A stretch of DNA of 64,000 nt from Gammaproteobacteria bacterium (GTDB taxonomy: Bacteria > Pseudomonadota > Gammaproteobacteria > UBA4575), in NCBI GenBank assembly GCA_022824965.1, contig JAJDYY010000008.1, positions 162,501 through 226,500 of the forward strand, written 5' to 3'. The notes beneath the pieces were generated by a model. That model was given only the letters and a program-made list of their open reading frames with translations. It ran no database searches and had not been told where the DNA came from. Shown here in pieces: positions 7,290 through 15,979 of the stretch; position 1 is the stretch's first letter, and each line of letters starts with the position of its first letter. A program made the position numbers and the translations under genes.

Positions 7290-9041
7290 ATGAAGAAGCT
7301 GCCTAGCATCAGGAGTCTCATTCATACCGCGCTCGAGAACCTGCGCTTGCGCACCTCAAGACCCGATGCGCTTGCCCAGCTTGCAGTGTTGAGCGTGCTG
7401 GCCGGGCTCGCCACGGGCCTTGTCATCGTATCCTTCCGGCTGCTGATCGAGTATGCGCAGGTGCTTTTCCTGCCCGACGACTCACCCGGAAATTTTGAAG
7501 GGCTGCCGATGGCCTTTCGCATTGCGTTGCCCGTGGCCGGAGCGCTCCTGATTGCGCTGATTTTCAGGCTCTGGGCCAAAGGCCAGTCGACCGTCGGTGT
7601 GCTGCACGTCATGGAACGACTCTCCTACAACCGGGGCTACCTGGGTCTGCGGGGCCTGGTACTGCAGTACGTGGGGGCGGCCCTTGCCATCATTTCGGGT
7701 CAGTCCCTCGGGCGTGAAGGCCCTTCCGTGCACCTGGGGGCTGCGACCGGCAGTCTCCTGGGACAGCGCCTGGCACTGCCGGACAATGCGACCCGCACCC
7801 TGATCGCCTGCGGGGCCGCCGCCGGCATCAGTGCCTCGTTCAATACCCCGCTGGCCGGGGTGATCTTCGCCCTGGAAGTGGTGATGATGGAATACACGCT
7901 GGCCGGTTTCCTGCCGGTCATTCTGGCGGCGGTCAGTGCCACGGCCATCTCCCGGGCCGTGCTCGGGGCAGAACCCGTATTTTCCGTGCCCAACTTCGAG
8001 TTCATCACCCTGCTAGAGCTTCCCTACATTGTCCTGCTCGGTGTGGTCACCGGGTTTGCCGCATTCCTGTTCATTTTCCTGACCCGGTACACGGCACGCG
8101 CCGGGCGCGAACTGCCGACCTGGAAACGGTTCCTGATCGCAGGCTCCATCACGGGCGTCCTGGCCGTGTTCGTCCCGCAGATCATGGGGCTGGGCTATGA
8201 CACGGCCGACAGCATCCTGCACAGCGAGATCGGGCTGGTCCTGCTGTTCATGATATTCGCCGCCAAGGTGGTGGCCACCGCCTGCAGTGTGGGGCTTGGG
8301 CTGCCGGCCGGGCTGATCGGCCCGACGTTTTTCATCGGCGCGTGCCTGGGCGGCATGATGGGCATTGTCGGGCAATGGGCGATCCCCGGGCCCTCCTCCT
8401 CCCCGGGCCTGTATGCCCTGATCGGCATGGGTGCCATGATGGGTGCGGTCCTGCAGGCCCCGCTGGCGGCACTGACCGCGGTCTTCGAACTGACCCGCAA
8501 CTCGAACGTGATCCTGCCCGGCATGCTGGCGATCGTCACGGCGGGGCTGACGGCCAGCGTGCTGTTCGGCCAGCACTCCATCTACCGCATGCTGATGCGC
8601 GACCGGGGTATGGATTACCGCCACAACCCGCTGGGACAGGCCTTCGGGCGCGTCGGAGTGGTCAACGTCATGAACCGCAACATCAAGAACAGCGCCCGGA
8701 GGGTCGAGCCCCAACAGGCCAGGGAACTGGTGAAAGGCGGCACGGAATGGATCGTGATCCTGGAAGACTCCGAAGTATCGGTGCTGGCAGCGAAGGACCT
8801 GACCAATTTCCTGATGGAAGACGAAGGGCTTGGAGACGCAGAGATCGATCTCATGGAAATCCCTGCCAAGCGCCTGCGGGCAGGATTTACTGATTTGAAG
8901 GCCACGGTCAGCTCCGCGCGCGAGCAGTTCCTGAGGGAAAACGTGGAAGCGCTGTGCATTCGCAGTTTCTCGGCCGAAGGTGAGGCCAAGATCTACGGAG
9001 TGCTCACCTTCGCCAACATGAAGAGCTCCTACTTCACCTAG
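7290..9041 (+). CDS. CLC family chloride channel/transporter with C-terminal extension
   Basis: The 583-residue inner-membrane protein has the CLC helices and the anion-pathway motif GREGPSVHLGA, with the gating glutamate at E143 (using the ATG at 7290; another in-frame ATG is at 7266). In FNTPLAGVIFALEVV the position matching E. coli ClcA E203, the internal proton glutamate, is V197, as in eukaryotic CLC channels. The pore tyrosine (QHSIYRML) is kept, while the usual GGIFAP filter is GLIGPTF. About 135 residues follow the membrane part and resemble a degenerate CBS pair. Chloride or another anion is the likely substrate; channel versus exchanger mode cannot be settled. The gene is divergent from argC. 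Confidence 0.9.
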   Translation: MKKLPSIRSLIHTALENLRLRTSRPDALAQLAVLSVLAGLATGLVIVSFRLLIEYAQVLFLPDDSPGNFEGLPMAFRIALPVAGALLIALIFRLWAKGQSTVGVLHVMERLSYNRGYLGLRGLVLQYVGAALAIISGQSLGREGPSVHLGAATGSLLGQRLALPDNATRTLIACGAAAGISASFNTPLAGVIFALEVVMMEYTLAGFLPVILAAVSATAISRAVLGAEPVFSVPNFEFITLLELPYIVLLGVVTGFAAFLFIFLTRYTARAGRELPTWKRFLIAGSITGVLAVFVPQIMGLGYDTADSILHSEIGLVLLFMIFAAKVVATACSVGLGLPAGLIGPTFFIGACLGGMMGIVGQWAIPGPSSSPGLYALIGMGAMMGAVLQAPLAALTAVFELTRNSNVILPGMLAIVTAGLTASVLFGQHSIYRMLMRDRGMDYRHNPLGQAFGRVGVVNVMNRNIKNSARRVEPQQARELVKGGTEWIVILEDSEVSVLAAKDLTNFLMEDEGLGDAEIDLMEIPAKRLRAGFTDLKATVSSAREQFLRENVEALCIRSFSAEGEAKIYGVLTFANMKSSYFT

Positions 9042-9064
9042 CGGTAACTACCCGGATCACCGAT

Positions 9065-9484
9065 ATGCTCTGGATCAAGGCGTTTCACATTGTTTTCGTC
9101 ATCACCTGGTTCGCAGGGCTGTTCTACTTGCCGCGCCTGTTCGTATACCACGCGATGTCGAGCGACAGCACCAGCCTGGAACGCTTCAAGGTCATGGAGC
9201 GGAAACTTTTCCGGGGCATCATGACGCCCAGCGCGGTACTGGCGCTGCTGTCCGGCATCGGCCTCCTCCATTACGTACCAGGATTTCTGCATACTGGCTG
9301 GATGGCCGCCAAGCTTGTGCTGGTCGGATTCCTGATCTTCTACCACGTCTGGTGCGGCATGATCCTGAAGACATTCCGGGAAGACCAAAACACCCGCTCG
9401 CACGTGTGGTACCGCTGGTTCAACGAGGCGCCCGTGCTGGCCCTGGTGGCGATCGTCATACTGGTCATCGTCAAACCCTTCTGA
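9065..9484 (+). CDS. hemJ: HemJ-type protoporphyrinogen IX oxidase / CopD-like membrane protein
   Basis: This 139-residue integral membrane protein has four hydrophobic segments and the HemJ pattern: H8 in WIKAFHIVFVITWFAGLFYLP, and K83 in AAKLVLVGFL, corresponding to residues needed for haem binding and activity in the family. HemJ oxidises protoporphyrinogen IX to protoporphyrin IX in the inner membrane, coupled to haem. A gene of this family is also near argC in Pseudomonas. It starts 23 bp after the CLC stop, so the two may be co-transcribed. Confidence 0.85.
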   Translation: MLWIKAFHIVFVITWFAGLFYLPRLFVYHAMSSDSTSLERFKVMERKLFRGIMTPSAVLALLSGIGLLHYVPGFLHTGWMAAKLVLVGFLIFYHVWCGMILKTFREDQNTRSHVWYRWFNEAPVLALVAIVILVIVKPF

Positions 9485-9552
9485 GCGTTACCTATTTTCG
9501 TGCACAAGAGCTCAAGATTCCCGTGCAATGGCATGTTGTAAAGGAGAGAAGC

Positions 9553-9891
9553 ATGACAAAAAAATTGTTACTCATCATTGTCCTGACTGCTGGAATGACG
9601 GTAAGTGCTGACACCCAAACCAACTCCCCCACTCAGGCTTTGGCAGACATTCTCAACAATTCACCGACTGTTCAGCGAATCCTGCAAATGACCCCTGAAC
9701 AGATCGAGGAACAGAAACTGTTTGCTGAGAAAATAATGACGCACTATTGCAGCAGCCAAATGACTACGGTTCTAGTTTCGATTCAAGCGCATGGAGATAA
9801 TCAAGACATCATTCAATCAAAGGAGAGAGCAGAGGTTCGCGATCAAGCTGTCGACGACTTTCTGCGAAGATGCGGGTGGATGTTGAAGTGA
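9553..9891 (+). CDS. Small exported hypothetical protein with two cysteines
   Basis: The start ATG at 9553 is chosen because AAGGAG lies 6 bp upstream (9541-9546) and because it begins a clear signal peptide: MTKKLLLIIVLTAGMTVSA, with predicted cleavage before Asp-20. The mature protein (about 93 residues) is helical and charged, with two cysteines (HYC and RRCGW) that could form a disulfide in the periplasm. Base composition is visibly more AT-rich than its neighbours, which suggests recent acquisition. I recognise no family. It lies alone between hemJ and a HAD phosphatase gene on the same strand. Confidence 0.7.
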   Translation: MTKKLLLIIVLTAGMTVSADTQTNSPTQALADILNNSPTVQRILQMTPEQIEEQKLFAEKIMTHYCSSQMTTVLVSIQAHGDNQDIIQSKERAEVRDQAVDDFLRRCGWMLK

Positions 9892-9975
9892 TGGCAAGAC
9901 CATGTACAGGGCAAGAGCAACGAGAATCTATTAGTCCACATGCAAAAGAACCTGCCAAGACAGGTAAATTTTGAA

Positions 9976-10632
9976 ATGACCCTTGTTTTCTTTGACCTCG
10001 ATGAAACCCTGCTGGACGGGGACAGCGACTACGAATGGGGCCGCTATCTCGCCTCCACCGGCAAGGTAGACCGCACCACGTACGAAAAGGAAAACGAGCG
10101 CTTTTACCGGGAATACCTAGCGGGCACGTTCGACATCCTGGAATTTCTTGACTTCGCGCTCAAGCCGCTGGCTGAAAATCCCTACACCGAGCTGTGCCAG
10201 TGGCGAAGCCAGTTTGTCGAGAGCTGCATCCGGCCCATGATCAAGGCCAAGGCCCATGAACTTATCGGCCAGCACCGCGAGGCCGGGGACGATCTGGTGA
10301 TCATCACCTCGACCAACCGCTTCATCGTCGAGCCCATCTGCGAACTGCTGGGCATCGAGCATCTGATCGCCACCGAAGCGGCCCGGGTGAACGGGGAGTT
10401 CACCGGCGAAGTGCAAGGCGTTCCGTGTTTCGGGCCGGGCAAGGTCACTCGCGCGCGCCAATGGGCCGGGTCGCACGCCAAGAGCCTGCAGGACAGCTAC
10501 TTCTACACCGATTCCTACAATGATCTTCCGCTGCTTGAGCAGGTCGCACACCCGGTCGCGGTCGATGCCGATGAGAAACTCGCAGCCCACGCGAGCGAGC
10601 ACGGCTGGAAGCAGATCAGCCTGAAGTCGTAG
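9976..10632 (+). CDS. HAD-IB family phosphatase (SerB-like)
   Basis: The 218-residue cytoplasmic HAD hydrolase has motif I FFDLDETLLDGDS (nucleophile D7 and D9), motif II in VIITSTNRF, and motif IV YTDSYNDLPLL. A helical cap inserted after motif I (about residues 15-75) is the HAD-IB type of phosphoserine and histidinol-phosphate phosphatases. I use the ATG at 9976 because motif I then lies at the usual distance from the N-terminus; an in-frame ATG at 9940 would add 12 non-conserved residues. Substrate is unknown; a small phosphomonoester is likely. Confidence 0.88.
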   Translation: MTLVFFDLDETLLDGDSDYEWGRYLASTGKVDRTTYEKENERFYREYLAGTFDILEFLDFALKPLAENPYTELCQWRSQFVESCIRPMIKAKAHELIGQHREAGDDLVIITSTNRFIVEPICELLGIEHLIATEAARVNGEFTGEVQGVPCFGPGKVTRARQWAGSHAKSLQDSYFYTDSYNDLPLLEQVAHPVAVDADEKLAAHASEHGWKQISLKS

Positions 10633-10641
10633 TCTTGCGGG

Positions 10642-11574
10642 CTAGAATGCGCGCCCGAACTCCTGCTCGAAACGCTCCTTGAACGCATCCAGGGTGATGG
10701 TGTGGTTCTGGGTGCCGGGGTGGGCCACCTTGATGGCGCTGATGAGTGCGGCAATCCGCCCGCTGACGTCCCAGTCCAGACCGTTCATCAGGCCGAAAAG
10801 CAGCCCGCCACGGTAGGCGTCTCCGCAGCCGGTGGGGTCCTGAACCGAGCCGGCCCACACGGCCGGGACCTCGATGCTGGAACCGTCCGTGTGAATGACG
10901 GAGCCCTTGCTGCCGTAAGTCACGACCATGGCCTCCACCTGCCCGGCGATCTGCTTGACCCCCAGGCCGGTACGCTCCTGGAGCAATTCCGACTCGTAGT
11001 CGTTCACGCAGATGTAGGTGGCCTGCTCGATAAACGACAGCAGTTCATCGCCGTTGAACATGGGCATGCCCTGGCCCGGATCGAAGATGAACGGGATGCC
11101 GGCCTCATGGCACTGCTGGGCATGCTGCACCATGCCGTCCTTGCCGTCCGGCGAGATGATCGCAATGTCGATGTCCTCGTCTCGGGGCACAATATTTTCA
11201 TGCGAATTGTTCATGGCGCCCGAATGGAATGCGGTAATCTGGTTGTCGTCGAGGTCGGTGGTGACAAAGGCCTGTGCGGTGAACTCGTCGTCGATTTTCT
11301 TGATGTAGCGCTGGCTCAGGCCGCATTGCTCGATCCATTCGGCGTAGGGCTCAAAATCCTGCCCGGCCGTGGCCATGATATGGCCCTTGGCGCCCAGCAA
11401 GTGCAGGTTGTAGGCGATGTTGCCGGCGCAGCCTCCGAATTCGCGGCGGATCTGCGGCACCATGAAGGAAACATTCAGGATGTGCACTTTCTCCGGCAGG
11501 ATGTGCTCCTTGAATCGACCCGGAAATACCATGATGGTATCGTAGGCGAGAGAGCCGCAAATCAGGGCTGACAT
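10642..11574 (-). CDS. PfkB family carbohydrate/nucleoside kinase
   Basis: The 310-residue ribokinase-fold enzyme has the N-terminal GG-type signature (FGGCAGNIAYNLHLLGAKG, about 47-64) and the C-terminal PfkB motif DPTGCGDAYRGG, with the catalytic base D252. It phosphorylates a sugar or nucleoside with ATP; similarity is to the adenosine-kinase-like branch, but the substrate cannot be named. It converges with the HAD phosphatase gene (9 bp apart) and is divergent from a class II aldolase gene across 116 bp. The kinase plus aldolase pairing suggests catabolism of a phosphorylated sugar, which is inference. Confidence 0.9.
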   Translation of the reverse strand: MSALICGSLAYDTIMVFPGRFKEHILPEKVHILNVSFMVPQIRREFGGCAGNIAYNLHLLGAKGHIMATAGQDFEPYAEWIEQCGLSQRYIKKIDDEFTAQAFVTTDLDDNQITAFHSGAMNNSHENIVPRDEDIDIAIISPDGKDGMVQHAQQCHEAGIPFIFDPGQGMPMFNGDELLSFIEQATYICVNDYESELLQERTGLGVKQIAGQVEAMVVTYGSKGSVIHTDGSSIEVPAVWAGSVQDPTGCGDAYRGGLLFGLMNGLDWDVSGRIAALISAIKVAHPGTQNHTITLDAFKERFEQEFGRAF

Positions 11575-11690
11575 CGGGTCTGTCCTTTTACACGTTCCAA
11601 AAGTGGCTGGCGTTCATGTTTCTCGAGAGGCCTGTCATGGCGCTGACCGCATAACGCGTACGACCTTAAAACAAATCGACTTCTGAATCC

Positions 11691-12245
11691 ATGTGCACGA
11701 AAGAAAAACTGGTGGCCTACTACTCCTGGCTTCGCCAGTACGGCTACAACGACTCACACAGCGGCAATGCCTCGTTCCGCGAAGACGATACCGTGTGGAT
11801 TACCCCCTCGGGCGCCTGTGCAGACACCCTGAAGTCCGGTGACCTGGTGGCCTGCAGCATGCGAGGCGATGCGGGTGAAAAAGCCTCTTTTGATGCAACC
11901 CTGCACATCGAGGTGTACCGCCAAAACCCCGAGGCGCGTGCCCTGCTGCACAGCCACGGGCCCTACTCCATCGCCATCACCCTGGACGGGAAGGATTTCG
12001 TGCCCGAGGATTTCGAGGGACAGCTGTACTTCCCGAGAGTCCCCGTGCACCGCATCCCCTTCGATCAGTACGCCGAGCAATCCCCGCAGGTGGTCGCGAA
12101 CGCCCTGCGCGAACACTGCATTACCGTAACCTGCGGGCACGGCGTCTACGCCTGCGCCGGATCGCTGGACCTGGCATACAAGTGGACCTGCTCGCTTGAG
12201 CAGTCTGCCAAGATTTCACACCTGGCAAGACAGATCGGGCGCTAG
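11691..12245 (+). CDS. Class II aldolase/adducin family protein
   Basis: This 184-residue protein has the zinc-binding residues of the L-fuculose-phosphate aldolase fold: H87 and H89 in LLHSHGPYS and H150 in CGHGVYA. SGNASFR and [12 protein letters not shown] match the phosphate-binding loops. Members cleave or epimerise phosphorylated sugars (fuculose-1-P, ribulose-5-P, methylthioribulose-1-P). It is shorter than canonical FucA (about 215). The stop overlaps that of the convergent rubredoxin gene by 3 bp. The divergent PfkB gene is a likely functional partner; the actual substrate is unknown. Confidence 0.88.
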   Translation: MCTKEKLVAYYSWLRQYGYNDSHSGNASFREDDTVWITPSGACADTLKSGDLVACSMRGDAGEKASFDATLHIEVYRQNPEARALLHSHGPYSIAITLDGKDFVPEDFEGQLYFPRVPVHRIPFDQYAEQSPQVVANALREHCITVTCGHGVYACAGSLDLAYKWTCSLEQSAKISHLARQIGR

Positions 12246-12412
12246 ACCTCGATCATCTGAAAGTCGTCTTTCATCGCCCCGCATTCGGGGCAGCACCAGT
12301 TCAGGGGAATGTCCTCCCAGCGCGTACCCGGGGCGAGGCCCTCATCCGGCGCACCCTGGGCCTCGTCGTAGACCCATCCGCAAATGACGCACATATATGT
12401 CTTATACTGCAT
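12242..12412 (-). CDS. rubA: Rubredoxin
   Basis: This is a 56-residue one-iron electron carrier. The two knuckles are complete: C8 and C11 in [11 protein letters not shown], and C41 and C44 in WCCPECG; the extra C40 is unusual but outside the standard ligand set. The aromatic core (Y13-region, W32, W39, F51) is present. It converges with the aldolase gene and lies only 24 bp from divergent thiD, so the two start regions share one short promoter interval. Rubredoxin beside thiD-thiE-hemL is a known gammaproteobacterial arrangement. Confidence 0.95.
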   Translation of the reverse strand: MQYKTYMCVICGWVYDEAQGAPDEGLAPGTRWEDIPLNWCCPECGAMKDDFQMIEV

Positions 12413-12436
12413 TGACCCTGTTTTTGCGTACGTGCA

Positions 12437-13231
12437 ATGAATGAAAATTCCGCATCGATTCCCGTCGTGATGGCGATGTCTGGCTCGGATCCGACAGGTG
12501 GGGCCGGCATACAGGCCGATATCGAAACGCTGGCCAGCCTGGGCTGCCATACGGCCCCCGTGATCACCTCGATCACGGCTCAAAATACTATGAATGTGCA
12601 GAAAACTCTACAGGTGGATGAGCACATGATCATCGAGCAGGCCCGCATCGTTCTGGAGGATATGGACATCGCGGCCATCAAGATCGGCCTGGTCGGGAGT
12701 GCGGAAACGGCAGGCGCCATCCACACATTGCTGATGGACTATCCCCACCTCCCGGTGGTGCTGGATCCGGTCATCTGTGCGGGCGGTGGAAAGGTACTGG
12801 CGGATGCCAGCGTCATCCAGGCCATCAATGCACTGCTCACGCCCCTGGCCAACGTGATCACGCCCAACCGGCATGAAGTCAAGATGCTGGCACCGGAGGG
12901 AGATACGCTGGAGGCCTGTGCCATGGCCGTGCTGGAGCGCGGTGCACATCACGTGCTGGTCACGGACTGCGAGGAGGACGCACAGGAAGTGCACAATGCC
13001 CTGTACGGCAATCACCGCAAACTCAACTCGCATGCCTGGCCGCGCATGCCGGGACAGTTCCACGGGACGGGCTGCACGCTGGCCGCGGCCATTGCCGGGC
13101 TGCTGGCGCACGGCCAGGAGGTGCTGTCGGCCATTTACCAGGCGCAGGACTTTACCTGGAAATGCCTGCAGTCCGCCCACCAGCTGGGAAAGGGACAGAA
13201 GATTCCGAACCGCTTTTACTGGGTCAAGTAA
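12437..13231 (+). CDS. thiD: Hydroxymethylpyrimidine/phosphomethylpyrimidine kinase
   Basis: The 264-residue bifunctional kinase phosphorylates HMP to HMP-P and then HMP-PP for thiamine synthesis. It shows [16 protein letters not shown] (residues 14-30), [12 protein letters not shown], and the C-terminal anion hole [12 protein letters not shown] with the family cysteine. Length is normal. In Pseudomonas thiD is followed directly by thiE and hemL; here those genes are separated from it by about 4.9 kb carrying an exporter and an AbiE toxin-antitoxin system. Confidence 0.96.
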   Translation: MNENSASIPVVMAMSGSDPTGGAGIQADIETLASLGCHTAPVITSITAQNTMNVQKTLQVDEHMIIEQARIVLEDMDIAAIKIGLVGSAETAGAIHTLLMDYPHLPVVLDPVICAGGGKVLADASVIQAINALLTPLANVITPNRHEVKMLAPEGDTLEACAMAVLERGAHHVLVTDCEEDAQEVHNALYGNHRKLNSHAWPRMPGQFHGTGCTLAAAIAGLLAHGQEVLSAIYQAQDFTWKCLQSAHQLGKGQKIPNRFYWVK

Positions 13232-13277
13232 CCACACTCCCCGGCGGCCATCCGCCGTTTCGGCCAGGCCCGCAGGT

Positions 13278-15590
13278 TCAGCGCAGTTGCTTGCGGTCCG
13301 TGGCAATCAGCAGGGTGGGAAGCAGCAGGAAGTCGGCCACCAGCGCAAACACGATGGTGATGGCGACCAGCATGCCGAGTGCCCAGCTCGGCTCGAATCC
13401 GGACGTGGAGAACACCAGAAAGCCTGCGGCCAGAACCGCGGTCGTGGTCCAAAGTGCCTGGCCCACCGTGTTGAAGGAGGTGCGTACCGCCTCGGGCGCC
13501 AGGAATCCTTCGCGCCGGGCTTTCAGGTACTTGCTCAGGAAATGAATCGTATCGTCCACGACGATCCCAAGGACGATGGCGACGACAATCGACGAGGGTA
13601 TGCCCACGTAACCGACGGTATACCCCCACAGGCCGAAGGTCATGGCCGCCGGAATAAAATTGGGCACCAGACTGACCAGGCCCAGGCGCACGCTCCTGAA
13701 GGCCAGTACCAGGATCAGCGAGATGAGGGCCATGGCAATTACCGTGCCCTTCAGCATGCTGTGGATGTTGCGTTCGGTGATGTAGGCGAAGATCATGCTG
13801 ATTCCCGAGGCCGGCGAGGTCACGCCAGGCAGGTTGGCATGCAGCCAGGCCTGGGCCCGGTCATCGAGCCGGCGCAGGTCGCGGGTGGACATGTCCCGGG
13901 CCATCACGGTCATGCGCGTGGCCGATTTGGGCATGTTGATGCGGTCGTTGAGATCCGTGCCCTCGGGAAGCGAGAGCTCGTACAGCAGCAGGTATTGCGC
14001 GGCGAGTTCCTGGCTCTCCGGCACCCGGTAGAACGCGGGATCGTCTCCGTGCATGTTCCTGTTCAGGCGTTTCATGATGTCCGTGAAGGCCTGCACGTTG
14101 GTTACTTCCGGCTGCTCGCGGTACCACTGCGCGAAGGCCTCCACGTTACGCAGGTAGTCCGGGTTGGTGATCCCGTCCGCGCGACCAGCATCCAGTGAAT
14201 ACTCCAGCAGGTCCAGGCCGCTCAGGTTGTCGATGACAAAATCCGTGGCGCGGCGCAACTCGTAACGCTCGTCAAAATACCGTGTCCAGTTGTCGGTCAG
14301 CTCATTGCGCGGGATGCCCGAGATCAGGGCTACCGCCGCCAGGCCCAGAAACCAGAACAGGAACGTTCGCCGGGCGATGACAAAGTCCGCCAGTAGATCG
14401 AAAAAACCGCGGCGCCCGGTCCGGGCTTCCCGCGAACGCAGGGGAAAGACGGAAAGCAATGCCGGCAGCACCGTCATGGCATGGATGAACGCCACCAGGA
14501 TGCCGAAGGCCACGAAATTGCCGAGGCTTCGAAAGGGCGGCGAATCCGCAGCGTTCAGACTGAGAAATCCGATGATCGTGGTCAGCGAGGTCAAAAATAC
14601 GGGGTGGGCATTGATGCGGATGGATTCGACGATGGCCGCGTTTTTGTCGAGCCCGCGCCGCATGGCAGACATCGCCCCGGTGACCACATGGATCGAATGC
14701 GCTACCGAGACGGTCATGACGATGATCGGCACCCCGGCATTGCCGGGACTGAAGACCGTGCCCAGCCATCCCGCAAAGCCCACGGTAATGCCCACCACGA
14801 ACAGGGTCATGGTCATGATCGCGACCGTGCACCAGACCGAGCGCAAGAGCAGTACCGCCACCAGCACGATGACCGAGAACACGATCGGTGTCAGCGTCAG
14901 CATGTCATCCTTGGTGGCATCGGAGAAGGCCCGGTTCATGACGATGCTGCCGGTCATGTAGAAATCAACCCCCGGATAGCGCACACGGGCCTCGTCGAGC
15001 AGGACCTTCAGGTAATCGGTAATCTCGACGACCGCCTGGTCGGGCGTATCCGGCAATACAAAATTGATCAGCAGGCCACCGACCCGCCCGTCGTGGGACA
15101 CCAGGCGCCCGGTCAATTCACTCACGCCAAGTGCAATGCTGCCGGCCCGAGCCAGCTCGGCATTGCTCAGTGAATGGGCATCCTCGACCAGTGGGGCAAC
15201 AACCAGTTCATCCCCGAACGCCTCGCTGTGCAGATAGTTGGTCAGGGAGTCCACCCGGCTGGAATACGGGGTTTGCCAAGCAGCCTCGGTCAACTCCTCG
15301 AAGGCACCCAGCACTTCGCGCGTGAAGACCGTGCCCTGTCGGGGAGCCACAGCAATCAACACCCGGTCCGAGGTGGAGTACGTGTCTCTCAGCGTATCCA
15401 GGGCAGCCAGTTGCGGGTTGCCCTCATCGAACAGAATCCGGTAGTCGTTGGTGACACTGACAAAGAGCACCCCAACAGCCATGACCAGCGTCAGCACCAC
15501 GGCCGCGCCAATGACCCAGCCGCGATGGTGCAGGACCCGGGTGACCATGCGTTCCAGTAACTGCTGGTTCTTGGCAGAAAGCGCCTTCAT
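13278..15590 (-). CDS. RND/MMPL family exporter
   Basis: The 770-residue inner-membrane protein belongs to the predicted RND-superfamily exporters (COG1033-like). One transmembrane segment near residues 20-42 precedes a large periplasmic loop (about 43-215), then five helices (TLTPIVFSVIVLVAVLLLR onward). A second half repeats the plan, with a periplasmic loop and final helices ending in LLLPTLLIATDRKQ. The start is the ATG at 15588-15590, which has GGGAGG three bases upstream; a longer frame without a ribosome site is disregarded. Substrates in this family include lipids and hopanoids; none can be named here. A 16-codon leader ORF precedes it. It lies tail to tail with thiD. Confidence 0.88.
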   Translation of the reverse strand: MKALSAKNQQLLERMVTRVLHHRGWVIGAAVVLTLVMAVGVLFVSVTNDYRILFDEGNPQLAALDTLRDTYSTSDRVLIAVAPRQGTVFTREVLGAFEELTEAAWQTPYSSRVDSLTNYLHSEAFGDELVVAPLVEDAHSLSNAELARAGSIALGVSELTGRLVSHDGRVGGLLINFVLPDTPDQAVVEITDYLKVLLDEARVRYPGVDFYMTGSIVMNRAFSDATKDDMLTLTPIVFSVIVLVAVLLLRSVWCTVAIMTMTLFVVGITVGFAGWLGTVFSPGNAGVPIIVMTVSVAHSIHVVTGAMSAMRRGLDKNAAIVESIRINAHPVFLTSLTTIIGFLSLNAADSPPFRSLGNFVAFGILVAFIHAMTVLPALLSVFPLRSREARTGRRGFFDLLADFVIARRTFLFWFLGLAAVALISGIPRNELTDNWTRYFDERYELRRATDFVIDNLSGLDLLEYSLDAGRADGITNPDYLRNVEAFAQWYREQPEVTNVQAFTDIMKRLNRNMHGDDPAFYRVPESQELAAQYLLLYELSLPEGTDLNDRINMPKSATRMTVMARDMSTRDLRRLDDRAQAWLHANLPGVTSPASGISMIFAYITERNIHSMLKGTVIAMALISLILVLAFRSVRLGLVSLVPNFIPAAMTFGLWGYTVGYVGIPSSIVVAIVLGIVVDDTIHFLSKYLKARREGFLAPEAVRTSFNTVGQALWTTTAVLAAGFLVFSTSGFEPSWALGMLVAITIVFALVADFLLLPTLLIATDRKQLR

Positions 15591-15606
15591 AAACCTCCCG
15601 CACTGC

Positions 15607-15657
15607 CTAGAGGGGCAACGGCTCCAGCGGGTTGACGCGAACGAATGGCATGGACAT
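15607..15657 (-). CDS. Possible 16-residue leader peptide of the exporter gene
   Basis: On the minus strand GGGAGG (plus 15666-15671) is followed 8 bases later by an ATG at 15655-15657. The frame encodes MSMPFVRVNPLEPLPL and ends with TAG at 15607-15609, 16 bp before the exporter ATG. The exporter has an equally good GGGAGG of its own. The arrangement resembles a translationally coupled leader ORF; the run of prolines near its end could slow ribosomes, and an EF-P system is encoded in this same window. This is inference from layout only. Confidence 0.4.
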   Translation of the reverse strand: MSMPFVRVNPLEPLPL

Positions 15658-15722
15658 GGGATACACCTCCCGGCTGCGCGGGCACCAGAAGAACACATGA
15701 AATCAGAAAATTCGAACGCCCG

Positions 15723-15728
15723 AGTATA
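15723..15728 (-). promoter_or_regulatory. Candidate -10 element for the exporter transcript
   Basis: TATACT is read on the minus strand, about 65 bp upstream of the leader ATG. The matching -35 (plus 15746-15751) is poor, so an activator or another sigma factor may be involved. Confidence 0.3.
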
Positions 15729-15916
15729 CCCCAGATGCCAGCGGGAAAACGTACCGCGAACCCTGTACCCCGGCGACCTTCACAGCATGGACAGGGTGTA
15801 CATATCCGGAATGACCAGCATCGCAGCCGTTCGCCTCGGTAGGCGGACAAGGGAATCCAGCACAGGAATCGGTACGGGCAGCAGAAGTTTGATAAAGTTC
15901 TAAATTACGTATTTTA

Positions 15917-15979
15917 AATAACTAAATTGGGGGTATATCAAACTTGCAACTGGTTTGAGTATAATGTATTTTAGTTATT
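15917..15979 (+). promoter_or_regulatory. Promoter and candidate AbiEi operators of the first abiE operon
   Basis: AATAACTAAA (15917-15926) and TTTAGTTATT (15970-15979) are a perfect 10-bp inverted repeat flanking the promoter. Inside lies a second pair, TATATCAAAC (15934-15943) and GTTTGAGTATA (15953-15963), complementary except for one extra base. TATAAT (15960-15965) sits in the inner right arm, so a bound repressor would cover the -10. Characterised AbiEi antitoxins repress their own promoter through two inverted repeats. The outer right arm abuts the abiEi ATG. Confidence 0.6.

Larger units (their letters stand above)
15591..15979. other. 389-bp divergent control region between exporter and abiE operon
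   Basis: There is no long gene here. On the minus strand it holds a candidate -10 and a leader ORF for the exporter; on the plus strand its AT-rich right third holds the abiE promoter with nested inverted repeats. The middle (about 15760-15890) holds an imperfect stem GTTCGCCT/AGGCGGAC (15826-15845 region) with one G-T wobble, of unclear meaning. Confidence 0.6.
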
